A stretch of DNA of 64,000 nt, from the NCBI RefSeq assembly GCF_037095735.1, contig NZ_JBAWKD010000002.1:372001-436000 (forward strand), read 5' to 3'. Position 1 is the first letter of the stretch, and each line of letters starts with the position of its first letter. The translations under genes and the position numbers were made by a program. Below, piece after piece: positions 24,645-33,432 of this stretch. Source of the stretch: Frigidibacter sp037095735. Lineage in GTDB: Bacteria > Pseudomonadota > Alphaproteobacteria > Rhodobacterales > Rhodobacteraceae. The notes beneath the pieces are model-generated. The model saw only the letters and a list, made by a program, of their open reading frames with translations, had not been told where the DNA came from and did no database searches.

Positions 24645-25693
24645 CCACGTTCCCCCGCCGCAACATTTTGCCGCCCCGCCAGCGCGAGCAGTTCTCCGGA
24701 CAGGCGCGTGAGCGGGACCGCACGCTCGGCCCCGCCGATCTCGAGCGCAGCACGCGGCATGCCCCAGACCACCGAACTCGCCTGGTCCTGCGCGATGCAC
24801 CGCGCCCCCGCCGCGCGCAGGGCGGCCATGCCCTCGGCGCCATCCCGTCCCATACCGGTCAAAAGCGCCGCGACCACTTTCGACGCCAGCGGCACGGCAC
24901 TCTCGAACAGCACGTCGACAGACGGGCGGTGTCCGCTGCGCTTCGGCGCCTCCAGAAGGCGACATGTCATCCCGTTGCCCAGCGCGAGGTGATGGGATCC
25001 ACCCGGCGCCAGGCGCACCTCGCCCTGGCGCAGGGGCTGCCCATCCTCGGCCAACCTCACCTTGGGGGCGACGATCCCATCGAGGCGCCGCGCAAAGCTT
25101 GCCAGAAACGACGCGGGCATGTGCTGGGTGATCAGCACCGGGGGACCGTCCGCCGGAAAGCCGCGCAAGACGCATTCCAAGGCGTCGACCCCGCCCGTCG
25201 ATGACCCGATCAGCACCAGCTTTCCGTTCCACAGGAAATTGCGCGGTGCCACAGGGCGCTGCCGCTGTCCCTGCAGGCGGGCCGAGGCTGCGGCGACGAG
25301 GATGTCGCCAAGCTCGCGAAACCCGTAAGGCAGCCGATCGGCCGCGGGCTTGCCGATGCAATCGACGGCCCCCAGCGCCAAGGCCTCGATCGCGACCCGA
25401 GACCCTTCGGACGTCTCGGTCGAGATCATCACCACGGGCATCGGACGCAGCCGCATGAGACGCTCGAGGAACTCCAGACCGTTCATCCTCGGCATCTCGA
25501 CATCCAGCGTCAGCACATCGGGCGACAGGCGCCGGATCAGCTCACGGGCCTCAAGTGGATCTTCCGCCTCGCCGACCACCTGTAGCCGCGGATCGCTCGA
25601 GAGCCGATGGCGGATCAATTGCCGAATGGTGCGACTGTCATCGACGATCAGCACCTTGACTACGCTGGCCACGCGCGGAACCTCAACCGGCAT
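24641..25693 (-). CDS. cheB: Chemotaxis methylesterase/deamidase CheB
   Basis: The 350-residue protein has an N-terminal receiver (VLIVDDSRTIRQLI, phosphoacceptor Asp in LTLDVEMPRMNG) and a C-terminal methylesterase. The esterase active site is Ser in LIGSSTGGVDAL, His in ITQHMPASF and Asp in LLTGMGRDGAEGM. The ATG at 25693 overlaps the end of the receptor gene by 11 bases. CheB, activated by CheA, removes methyl groups placed by CheR. Confidence 0.95.
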   Translation of the reverse strand: MPVEVPRVASVVKVLIVDDSRTIRQLIRHRLSSDPRLQVVGEAEDPLEARELIRRLSPDVLTLDVEMPRMNGLEFLERLMRLRPMPVVMISTETSEGSRVAIEALALGAVDCIGKPAADRLPYGFRELGDILVAAASARLQGQRQRPVAPRNFLWNGKLVLIGSSTGGVDALECVLRGFPADGPPVLITQHMPASFLASFARRLDGIVAPKVRLAEDGQPLRQGEVRLAPGGSHHLALGNGMTCRLLEAPKRSGHRPSVDVLFESAVPLASKVVAALLTGMGRDGAEGMAALRAAGARCIAQDQASSVVWGMPRAALEIGGAERAVPLTRLSGELLALAGRQNVAAGERG

Positions 25694-28637
25694 TCCGCCA
25701 TTCCATGGTCTGCGGGCGTTGCTGGCCGGCCAGGCGGAAGCGGGCAACCTCTCGGGCCAACGTTTCTGCATCCTCGCTGATGCTGCGGCTGGCCGCGGCG
25801 GTCTCTTCGAACATCGCGGCATTCTGCTGGGTGACCTGGTCCAGCTGGTTGATCGCGGTGTTGATCTCTGCAAGACCCGAGGACTGTTCGGCCGAGGAAC
25901 TTGCGATCTCTCCGACCCGCGCGGTGATGTCCGAGACCCCGGCAAGGATCTCGCGCAGTGCCCCCCCCGCCTTGCCGACCAGTTCCACCCCGGCGCGGAC
26001 ATGGCCACCGGACCGCGCGATCAGCCCGTCGATCTCGCGCGCCGCCTCCGAGGACCGTTGCGCCAATGCCCGCACCTCGGAGGCGACGACCGCGAAGCCA
26101 CGCCCCGCCTCGCCGGCCCGCGCGGCCTCGACCCCCGCGTTCAGCGCCAGGAGGTTGGTCTGGAAGGCGATGTCGTCGATGACGCCGATGATCCGCGAGA
26201 TCTCCTGCGAAGACGCCTCGATCTGCTCCATCGCCGCGACAGCCTCGTCAACGATCCGGCCCGAGCGTTCCGCGGCCCCGCGGGCGACTTCGACCGCGCC
26301 CTGGGCCTCGGCGGCGCCGGCCGCGGCCGAGCGCACCGAGGCGGTCAACTGGTCGAGCGCCGCCGCAGTCTCTTCCAGCGTCGCGGCCTGCCGTTCGGCG
26401 CGCCGGCTCAGATCCTCGGCCGAGCCGGAGATCTCGCTCGACCCGCTGCTGAGCGATCCGGCCCGTTCCGCCACGGCGCCGATCGTGCGGGCGAGCTGCT
26501 CGACCGTGTGGTTGAAGTCGGCGCGGACGCCCTCGTAATCGCTGGAGAACCGGTCGTCGATGCGAACCGAGAGTTCCCCCGAGGACAGCCGCTGCAGGGC
26601 CGCCGCGAGCACGGTCACTGCCTGCCGCTGCGCTTCGGCCAGCGCCTGGCGGGTCGCGTCGGCTGCGGCGAGGGCTGCCTGCGCCTCGGTCACGTCGGTC
26701 GCGATCAGCGAGATCCGCATCACCGCGCCGCTGCGGTCCAGCACCGGCGCCAGCATCGCATCGGCAAGCCGCGGCCCCAGTGCGAGTCGCCCCTGCCAGC
26801 CCTTGCCGGCCAGAAGGCCCTCCCACAGCGCCTCGAAGCCGCCCGCCGCCTCGGATTGCGGGCGGAACAGATCGGCGGCGCGCCGGCCGGACAGATCTTC
26901 GGCACCAGCGAGCGCAGCGAAATGCGCGTTGGCGACCGCAAGCTCGCCGCCGGGCTCGAACTGCGCCATCGCCTGTGCACGGTCCAGCGCGCCGATCACC
27001 GCCTGCGTCAGCCGGTCCGCGGTCACGTCGCGCCATTCGACGACGTAACCAATGCGCCCCCGCCCCTCCATCTTCACCTCGCTGACGTTCAGCGAGAAGC
27101 GCGCCGATCCGACCTTGATCTCGGCCAGATGCGGCAGGTTGCGGCTGTCCGACAGCAGCGCCCGCGCCCGGGCCGGGATCGCGTGGAAGACGTCCATCGT
27201 CCGGCCGATCACCGTGTCCGGATCGAAGGTACTGACCTGTGCGCGGAAATCCTCGCGCCGCGCCTCGAACAGCCGCGACAGCGCCGGGTTCACGAAGCGG
27301 ATCTCGAAACCGTCGTTCACCATCATCAGCGGCGCCGAGGTCCCGTCGAAGGCCGCACCGCGGAAGGCCGCGGCCTCGGCCTGCACGGCCGCCTCGGCCA
27401 GGCGGTCGCGGAACGCACCCAGCGCCCGGGCGATGTCGCCGATCTCGTCCCCGCGGCCCTGCCCCGCGATGGTGATCGCATAGTCACCCTCGGCCACGCG
27501 GGACATGCTGTCGCAGGCCGCCGCGAGGGGGCGCGAGATCCCGCGCGCAAGCCACCAGGCCAGCACCGCGATGCCGCCGATCAGCCCGATCCCGCTGAGC
27601 GTCACGATCCGCACCAGCCGCCAGACGGGCGCGAGGATCTCGTCGCGGTCCTGCTCGACGATCAGCGCCTCGCCCGCCCCGAACATCTTCACCGGTCCGT
27701 AGCTGACCACCGCGGCATCCCCGTCGATCGCGCGCCCGTCCGCGGTGCCGACCTCGCCCGCCAAGGCGCGCTGCACCTCGGGCTGGGTCGTCGTCACCGG
27801 TGCCAGCGGGTCGGCAGAGCCGCCCTCGATATTGGTCCGCAGCCGCTGGTCTGCCCCGACCAGGAAGGCACGGCCGGTCGCCCCAAGCCCGGCGCGGGTA
27901 CCGGTGATCGCGTTGATCTGGTCGAAGGGCAGCTGGAAGGCGATCGCGCCGATCCGGTTGCCGTCCTTGTCGAAGACCGGGGCCGCGACGAAAGCGGCCT
28001 CTGCCCCGGCCGAGGGCGCGTAGGGTTCGAAATCCGCGAAGGCCGGGGCTGCGTCCGGGCCGGCCTGCAGCGCGGCGCGCACCGCGCGGCCAAGGCCGGT
28101 GTCCTTGTAGGGCCCCTGCATCAGGTCGCTGGCGAAGTCCTCTTCCTTGAACAGCGTGTAGACGACGCGGCCCGCCGTATCGATCAGGAAGATGTCGTAA
28201 TAGCCCTTCTGGCGGTAGAGCGCGGTGAAGCCCGCATGGTTGCGGCGGTGGGTGATCGAGTAGTCGTCGGTCCCGCCCGCGGTCTCGAGCTTGTAGCGCT
28301 GGCCGGCCGGATGCGGGTTGCCGGTGATGTATTCGCGCTTGAGGTCGCCCTCGGCGCCGGGGCCGCGGCGATTGAAGGCGATGGTGAACTCGGTCAGCGC
28401 GCGCACCGCCGACTGGCTGCCCGCGGTGGCCAGCAGGTCGGCCGCGATGTCATGCGCCCAGCGGTCCAGCTGTTCGCGCCGCATTTCCGCCGCGAGTGCC
28501 AGCCGGTCGCGTCCCGCCTCCATCAGGGCGGTTCCGGCCTCTCGCACGGCGAGCGCGCCCATGCAGACGAGGGTGACGAGGCTGACCGCGACGATCAGCA
28601 GGGGCAGCTTCGCGCTGAGGCGCAGGGTCTTCGACAT
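25683..28637 (-). CDS. Large methyl-accepting chemotaxis protein with Cache, HAMP and PAS-like domains
   Basis: The 984-residue receptor starts MSKTLRLSAKLPLLIVAVSL with a membrane span at about 10-30. A periplasmic dCache-like sensor of about 310 residues (YYDIFLIDTAGRVVYTLFKE, AAPVFDKDGNRIGAIAFQLP) precedes a second span (VTLSGIGLIGGIAVLAWWLA). HAMP, two PAS-like domains (MMVNDGFEIRFVNPALSRLF; ELAVANAHFAALAG), a second HAMP-like stretch and the signalling domain follow, the last with its conserved hairpin IDDIAFQTNLLALNAGVEAA. The tail ends EWRNAG rather than a standard CheR-docking NWETF pentapeptide. It lies upstream of cheB and cheD on the same strand. The ATG at 28637 was chosen because it starts the hydrophobic anchor; earlier starts are in the promoter. 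Confidence 0.93.
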   Translation of the reverse strand: MSKTLRLSAKLPLLIVAVSLVTLVCMGALAVREAGTALMEAGRDRLALAAEMRREQLDRWAHDIAADLLATAGSQSAVRALTEFTIAFNRRGPGAEGDLKREYITGNPHPAGQRYKLETAGGTDDYSITHRRNHAGFTALYRQKGYYDIFLIDTAGRVVYTLFKEEDFASDLMQGPYKDTGLGRAVRAALQAGPDAAPAFADFEPYAPSAGAEAAFVAAPVFDKDGNRIGAIAFQLPFDQINAITGTRAGLGATGRAFLVGADQRLRTNIEGGSADPLAPVTTTQPEVQRALAGEVGTADGRAIDGDAAVVSYGPVKMFGAGEALIVEQDRDEILAPVWRLVRIVTLSGIGLIGGIAVLAWWLARGISRPLAAACDSMSRVAEGDYAITIAGQGRGDEIGDIARALGAFRDRLAEAAVQAEAAAFRGAAFDGTSAPLMMVNDGFEIRFVNPALSRLFEARREDFRAQVSTFDPDTVIGRTMDVFHAIPARARALLSDSRNLPHLAEIKVGSARFSLNVSEVKMEGRGRIGYVVEWRDVTADRLTQAVIGALDRAQAMAQFEPGGELAVANAHFAALAGAEDLSGRRAADLFRPQSEAAGGFEALWEGLLAGKGWQGRLALGPRLADAMLAPVLDRSGAVMRISLIATDVTEAQAALAAADATRQALAEAQRQAVTVLAAALQRLSSGELSVRIDDRFSSDYEGVRADFNHTVEQLARTIGAVAERAGSLSSGSSEISGSAEDLSRRAERQAATLEETAAALDQLTASVRSAAAGAAEAQGAVEVARGAAERSGRIVDEAVAAMEQIEASSQEISRIIGVIDDIAFQTNLLALNAGVEAARAGEAGRGFAVVASEVRALAQRSSEAAREIDGLIARSGGHVRAGVELVGKAGGALREILAGVSDITARVGEIASSSAEQSSGLAEINTAINQLDQVTQQNAAMFEETAAASRSISEDAETLAREVARFRLAGQQRPQTMEWRNAG

Positions 28638-28898
28638 GGGGGTCCCGCGGTTCCGGCCGGCACAGGATCGGCCGTGTCTCAGGCTGGCGACACCGGCTGA
28701 AGATTCGCTTAATCGTCCACATCTGCGCCGCATCCCCGGCGGCCTTCCGCCTGAAAACACCTTGATACGGACGGATTTTCACGCGCAACGCGCCATATTC
28801 TCGCCGGATTCCCGGACCAGTCTGACCGGGAAATGAAGAGGTGCGGCGTGGGAAGAACTCCCTGAGCAGGCGCTGCCCCACCACCAGAAGGGCTGAAG
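28638..28898. promoter_or_regulatory. Divergent promoter region, receptor and receiver/GGDEF-like gene
   Basis: This 261-base gap lies between two divergent signalling transcripts and should contain both promoters. I saw no clear sigma-28 site or operator. Confidence 0.35.
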
Positions 28899-29882
28899 AT
28901 GCGCATTCTTGCGGTCGACGACGACGAGATGATCCTGGAACTGCTGTCGGCGAGCCTTGGCGCCAACGGGTTCAGCGATCTGACCACGGCCTCCTCGGCA
29001 CGCGAGGCGGCGACGATCCTGACAAACAGCCCCGAACCTTTCGATTGTTTCCTTCTCGACATCCAGATGCCCGAGATCGACGGGATCGAGCTGGCGAGGG
29101 CGATTCGCCGCAGCCCCTCGTACCAGCAGTCCCCGATCATCATGATCACGGCGATGTCGCAGAAATCCTATATCGACCGGGCCTTTGCGGCCGGGGCGAC
29201 GGATTACGTGACCAAGCCCTTCGACCCGGTCGAACTGGGCACGCGGATCCGGCTCGCCGCGCGCCTCGTCGACCAGAACAACGCGATCCGCGACAATGCC
29301 TCGATGGTGGACGGCCTGCGCGCCCAGCTCGAGCGCGAGCGGTTCCTGGACCTGAACGAGGCGATCGGCATCAAGGAAGTCGATGGCGTGATCGAGCTGC
29401 AATCGCTCGAGAACTACCTGCTGCAGCTGACCCGCTCGGGCCTGTTCGCCACCTCGATCTTCGCCTTCAAGATCGAGGGCGTCGAGAACATCTATGCCGC
29501 CAGCTCGCCCACCGACTTCCGCTACCTGCTGACCGACGTGGCCGAGGCGATCTCGACCGCGCTGCGCTCGGTCGAGCGTTTCGTCTCCTACGCCGGCAAC
29601 GGCGTCTTCGTCTGCGTGGCCCATGGCCGGACCCTGCTCGACCTCGACACCGTGGTCGCGACCGCGAACCTGATCGTGGACGAGATGGGCCTGACCAACA
29701 GCCGCGGCATGCCGATCAAATGCACCCTGCGCGTGGGCTCCCCGGTCCGCGTGGGGCTGGTGCGCGCCGGCCGCGGCGCCGTCGATGCGCTCTACGTCGC
29801 CATCGACAATGCCGAACACGATCCGACCCCGGCCGAGCCCAACGCCTGGGGCAGCTCCTCCTCCCAATTCCGCATGGCCTGA
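28899..29882 (+). CDS. Response regulator with degenerate GGDEF-like output domain
   Basis: The 327-residue protein has a receiver domain (ILAVDDDEMILELL; Asp54 in CFLLDIQMPEIDG; Thr in MITAM; Lys in YVTKPFDP) and a C-terminal domain with the spacing of a diguanylate cyclase. Where GGDEF should be it reads SYAGNGVFVCVAHG, so the catalytic signature is lost. It therefore probably does not make c-di-GMP; it may bind a nucleotide or a protein. The next gene, 15 bases on, encodes an HPt-like protein that could pass phosphate to it. A ribosome binding site (GGGCTGAAG) is modest. Confidence 0.82.
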   Translation: MRILAVDDDEMILELLSASLGANGFSDLTTASSAREAATILTNSPEPFDCFLLDIQMPEIDGIELARAIRRSPSYQQSPIIMITAMSQKSYIDRAFAAGATDYVTKPFDPVELGTRIRLAARLVDQNNAIRDNASMVDGLRAQLERERFLDLNEAIGIKEVDGVIELQSLENYLLQLTRSGLFATSIFAFKIEGVENIYAASSPTDFRYLLTDVAEAISTALRSVERFVSYAGNGVFVCVAHGRTLLDLDTVVATANLIVDEMGLTNSRGMPIKCTLRVGSPVRVGLVRAGRGAVDALYVAIDNAEHDPTPAEPNAWGSSSSQFRMA

Positions 29883-29897
29883 CGGCCCGAGGCCCCG

Positions 29898-30284
29898 ATG
29901 ATCGACCCCGTCCAGGAACAGACCCGCAACCGGGTCGTGACCGCCCGTGTCGCCGAGATCCGCGGCCGCTTCCTCGACGTGCTCGAATCCCGGCTCGTCG
30001 AGCTCGAGGCGGCGCGCAGCGATCTCGAGGAGGACGACGGGATCGACCACGGTTACCGCCGCCAGCTGATCGAGGCGATCCGCTTCGGCGCCCACAAGAC
30101 CACCGGCATCGCCGCCACCGTCGGCTTCCCCGAGCTTGGGCGGCTGTCGCAGGTGGCCGAACTTGCCGCCGACGGCCATGACCCGGCCCGCGCGACGGTC
30201 CCGGAACTCAACCGCCTGCTGCATGCCGTCGACGACATGCTGGGCGAGATGGCCCTGATCCTGATCGACAACGACCGCTGCTGA
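29898..30284 (+). CDS. HPt-domain protein
   Basis: The 128-residue all-helical protein contains AIRFGAHKTTGIAATVGFPE (about residues 60-79). This fits an HPt phosphotransfer site with His followed by Lys and small residues, like the HxxKGxAxxxG motif of CheA P1 domains. It likely relays phosphate between a histidine kinase and the receiver encoded 15 bases upstream. It ends 30 bases before the convergent dedA stop. Confidence 0.75.
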   Translation: MIDPVQEQTRNRVVTARVAEIRGRFLDVLESRLVELEAARSDLEEDDGIDHGYRRQLIEAIRFGAHKTTGIAATVGFPELGRLSQVAELAADGHDPARATVPELNRLLHAVDDMLGEMALILIDNDRC

Positions 30285-30314
30285 GCGCCGGGCGCGCGCC
30301 CGCGCCGACGGCCT

Positions 30315-30878
30315 TCAGCGCCGACGGCGCCACTGGTGATGCAGCGCCCAAGCGACCGCGAAGCCCGCCGCCACCACCGCCGCGGCCATCCCCAAGTGCC
30401 CTTCAAGCCGCACCCGCCCGATCAGCCCGTGCAGCGTCGCGCCCAGGCCGTAGCCCAGCGCGGTCACCACATGCGCCCAGACCAGCACCGCCAGAGCGTT
30501 GAGCGCCACGAAACGCGGCACCGGGATCCCGGCCGCGCCAAGGCTCAGCGCCCCGATCGTGCGCGCGCCGTAGAGGAAGCGGAAACCCAGGATCAGCGCC
30601 GTCGGCCGCTCGACCACCATCCGGCGCACCTTCGACACCGCGCCGTGGTTCAGCATCCGCTGCACGAAGCCGAAGCGCGAGGTGTGGCGGCCAAGGAAGA
30701 ACAGCGCCTGGTCGCCGGCGAATGCGCCGGCCGCGACGGTCATCGTCGCGACCTCGTAGGGAAAGAGGCCCCGGTGGGCGAGCACGCCGGCCAGGAAGCC
30801 CGTGGCATCGCCCTCGACCGAACAGCCCAGGAAGATCGCCGGGAGGCCCCACTGGGTGACGAGGGCCTCGAATCCCAT
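30315..30878 (-). CDS. DedA-family membrane protein
   Basis: The 187-residue protein has several hydrophobic spans and DedA-type features: GLPAIFLGCSVEGDATGFLAG, AAGAFAGDQALFFLGRH, and RFLYGARTIGALSLGAAGIP. DedA proteins are inner-membrane proteins linked to lipid carrier recycling (undecaprenyl phosphate or phosphatidylethanolamine flipping) and envelope integrity. The gene starts 4 bases after mraY, so it is probably the last gene of this dcw transcript. A link to undecaprenyl-phosphate handling next to MraY is an attractive inference only. Confidence 0.85.
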   Translation of the reverse strand: MGFEALVTQWGLPAIFLGCSVEGDATGFLAGVLAHRGLFPYEVATMTVAAGAFAGDQALFFLGRHTSRFGFVQRMLNHGAVSKVRRMVVERPTALILGFRFLYGARTIGALSLGAAGIPVPRFVALNALAVLVWAHVVTALGYGLGATLHGLIGRVRLEGHLGMAAAVVAAGFAVAWALHHQWRRRR

Positions 30879-30882
30879 GCTC

Positions 30883-31965
30883 TCAGCGCACCTTCAGCGT
30901 GGCGAGGCCGATCAGCGCGAGGACCAGCGAGATGATCCAAAACCGGATCACGATCTGCGCCTCGCCCCAGCCCTTCTTTTCGAAATGGTGGTGGATCGGC
31001 GCCATCAGGAACACCCGCCGGCCGGTGCGCTTGAAATAGGCGACCTGGATGATCACCGACAGCGCCTCGACCACGAAGAGCCCGCCGACGATCGCCAGCA
31101 CGATCTCATGCTTGGTGCAGACCGCGATGGCGCCCAGCGCGCCGCCCAGCGCGAGGCTGCCGGTATCGCCCATGAACACGGCCGCGGGCGGCGCGTTGTA
31201 CCACAGGAAGCCCAGCCCCCCGCCGATCAGCGCCGCGCAGAAGACCAGGATCTCGCCGGTGCCGGGCACGTAGTGGACGCCGAGGTATTCGGTGAAGTTC
31301 AGGTTGCCGACGACATAGCTGATCGCCCCCAGCGTCGCCGAGGCGATCATCACCGGCATGATCGCCAGCCCGTCCAGCCCGTCGGTCAGGTTCACCGCGT
31401 TGGCCGCGCCGACGATCACCAGCATGCCGAAGGGCACGAAGAAGATGCCAAGGTGGATCAGCAGGTCCTTGAAGAACGGCAGCGCCAGCTCTCCGGTCAG
31501 GCCCGCCGGATGCGCCCAGGCCGCGGCCATCGAGGCGAGCGCCGCCACGACCAGCCCGATCCCCATACGGATCTTGCCGGACACGCCCTTGGTGTTCTGC
31601 TTGGTGACCTTCGCATAGTCGTCGGCGAAGCCGATCAGCGCGAAGCTGTAGGTCACCAGCAGCACGATCCAGATGTAGGGATTGTCGAGCCGCGCCCAGA
31701 GCAGGGTCGAGACGCCGAGCGCCGAGAGGATCAGCAACCCCCCCATCGTCGGCGTGCCCGCCTTGACGAAATGGGTGGCCGGGCCGTCGTCACGGATCGG
31801 CTGGCCCTTCTTCTGGACCTTGCGGAGGTAGTCGATCAGCGGGCGCCCGAAGAGGAAGCCGAAGATCAGCGCCGTGAAGAAGGCCGCACCCGCCCGGAAG
31901 GTGATGTAGCGGAAGAGGTTGAAGATCCCCCCGCCATCCGACAGCTCGGTCAGCCAATAGAGCAT
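30883..31965 (-). CDS. mraY: Phospho-N-acetylmuramoyl-pentapeptide transferase
   Basis: The 360-residue membrane enzyme makes lipid I from UDP-MurNAc-pentapeptide and undecaprenyl phosphate. Family marks are GTPTMGGLLIL, LIGFADDYAKV with the catalytic Asp pair, NAVNLTDGLDGLAI and APIHHHFEKKGWGEAQIVIR at the C-terminus. Its ATG follows directly on the murF stop. The usual downstream murD and ftsW are absent; a dedA gene follows. Confidence 0.97.
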   Translation of the reverse strand: MLYWLTELSDGGGIFNLFRYITFRAGAAFFTALIFGFLFGRPLIDYLRKVQKKGQPIRDDGPATHFVKAGTPTMGGLLILSALGVSTLLWARLDNPYIWIVLLVTYSFALIGFADDYAKVTKQNTKGVSGKIRMGIGLVVAALASMAAAWAHPAGLTGELALPFFKDLLIHLGIFFVPFGMLVIVGAANAVNLTDGLDGLAIMPVMIASATLGAISYVVGNLNFTEYLGVHYVPGTGEILVFCAALIGGGLGFLWYNAPPAAVFMGDTGSLALGGALGAIAVCTKHEIVLAIVGGLFVVEALSVIIQVAYFKRTGRRVFLMAPIHHHFEKKGWGEAQIVIRFWIISLVLALIGLATLKVR

Positions 31966-33432
31966 TCACTCGGTCCCTCGGTTGTGGTGGGCGACCGCTT
32001 GCCCCAGCTTGCGAATGGCGTCAACCAGCAGGGCCACCTTGATGCCCTTCGACCCTTTCACGAGCAGGACATCGCCGGCATCGGCCAAGTGGCGCAGCTC
32101 GGGCACCATCTCTTCGGCCGTCTCGTGCCACTCGCCGCGCTTGGCGCGCGGCAGCGCTTCCCACAGCGCCTTCATGCGCGGGCCGACGCAATGCACCGTG
32201 GTGACCTGCGCCATTGCCGGATGCCCGGCCAGCGCCGCGTGCATCGCGATCTCGTCCGGCCCCAGCTCCAGCATGTCGCCCAGAATCGCGATCCGCCGCC
32301 CGGCGGCCTTGCGGCCGACCCCGTCCTTGGGCTGCGCGGCGGCCAGCATGTCGAGCGCCGCCCCGACCGAGGTCGGGTTGGCGTTGTAGGCATCGTCGAT
32401 CAGGTCGAAGCTCAGGTGGTCGTCGACCACGTCCAGCACGATGCGCTCGCGCATCCCCCGCCCGCCCGCCGGCAGCCATTGCCCCAGATCGAGCGCGGCC
32501 ACCGCCGTATCGGCCCCGGCCGCCGCGGCGACCGCCAGCACGGCCAGCGCGTTCTGGGCGAAATGGGTGCCTTGCGTGCGCAGCTTGAACAGCAGCGGAT
32601 GGATCAGACCGTCGGCGCCCTTGTGCGAGGCCTCGACCACCGTCGCATCGGCCGTCACCTTCGCATGGATCAGCCGCCAGTCGGCCTCGGGATCGGGGCC
32701 GAAGGTCAGGATGTGGTGGCCATGCCCCCGCCCCGCCGCCTCGAGCAGGCCCGAGACCGGCAGGCCCAGCGGCACCACGGCGGTGCCGCCCGGCTCGACC
32801 CCCTCGAAGATCGCGGCCTTCTCGCGCGCGATGCCGTCGAGGTTCTCGAAGGCTTCCAGATGCGCAGGCGCCACCGTGGTGATCACCGCCACATGCGGGC
32901 GCGCGAGCTTCGCCAGCGGCGCGATCTCGCCGGGATGGTTCATCCCGATCTCGATCACCGCGAAATCGGTGTCGGCGGGCATCCGCGCCAGCGTCAGCGG
33001 CACGCCCCAGTGGTTGTTGTAGCTGGCCTCGGCCGCATGCACGCGGCCCTGCGCCGCCAGCACCTTGCGCAGCATCTCCTTGGTCGAGGTCTTGCCGACC
33101 GAGCCGGTCACCCCCACCACCTTCGCCCGGGTCCGCGCCCGTCCGGCCCGACCAAGCGCGGTCAGCCCCTCGAGCACGTCGGGCACGACCAGCAGCGGGT
33201 CCTTGTCCGAGCAGCCCTCGGGGATGCGCGAGACCAGCGCCGCGGCCGCGCCCTTGTCGAGGGCGGCGCGCACGAAGTCATGGCCGTCGCGGACGTCCTT
33301 CAGGGCGACGAAGAGGTCGCCCTTCGCGAGGGTGCGGGTGTCGATCGAGACGCCCGTCACCTCGAAGGCGCGGGTGGCGCGGCCTTCGGTGGCGGCGGCG
33401 GCCTCGGCCGAGGTCCAGAGGATGTCGGTCAT
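31966..33432 (-). CDS. murF: UDP-MurNAc-tripeptide--D-Ala-D-Ala ligase
   Basis: The 488-residue Mur ligase adds D-Ala-D-Ala to the peptidoglycan precursor. It has the ATP-binding VVGVTGSVGKTSTKEML (near residue 108), YNNHWGVPLTL, IEIGMNHPGEI, and the ATPase/C-terminal motif DAYNANPTSVGAAL. The start overlaps the murE stop by 4 bases (ATGA). Confidence 0.96.
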   Translation of the reverse strand: MTDILWTSAEAAAATEGRATRAFEVTGVSIDTRTLAKGDLFVALKDVRDGHDFVRAALDKGAAAALVSRIPEGCSDKDPLLVVPDVLEGLTALGRAGRARTRAKVVGVTGSVGKTSTKEMLRKVLAAQGRVHAAEASYNNHWGVPLTLARMPADTDFAVIEIGMNHPGEIAPLAKLARPHVAVITTVAPAHLEAFENLDGIAREKAAIFEGVEPGGTAVVPLGLPVSGLLEAAGRGHGHHILTFGPDPEADWRLIHAKVTADATVVEASHKGADGLIHPLLFKLRTQGTHFAQNALAVLAVAAAAGADTAVAALDLGQWLPAGGRGMRERIVLDVVDDHLSFDLIDDAYNANPTSVGAALDMLAAAQPKDGVGRKAAGRRIAILGDMLELGPDEIAMHAALAGHPAMAQVTTVHCVGPRMKALWEALPRAKRGEWHETAEEMVPELRHLADAGDVLLVKGSKGIKVALLVDAIRKLGQAVAHHNRGTE

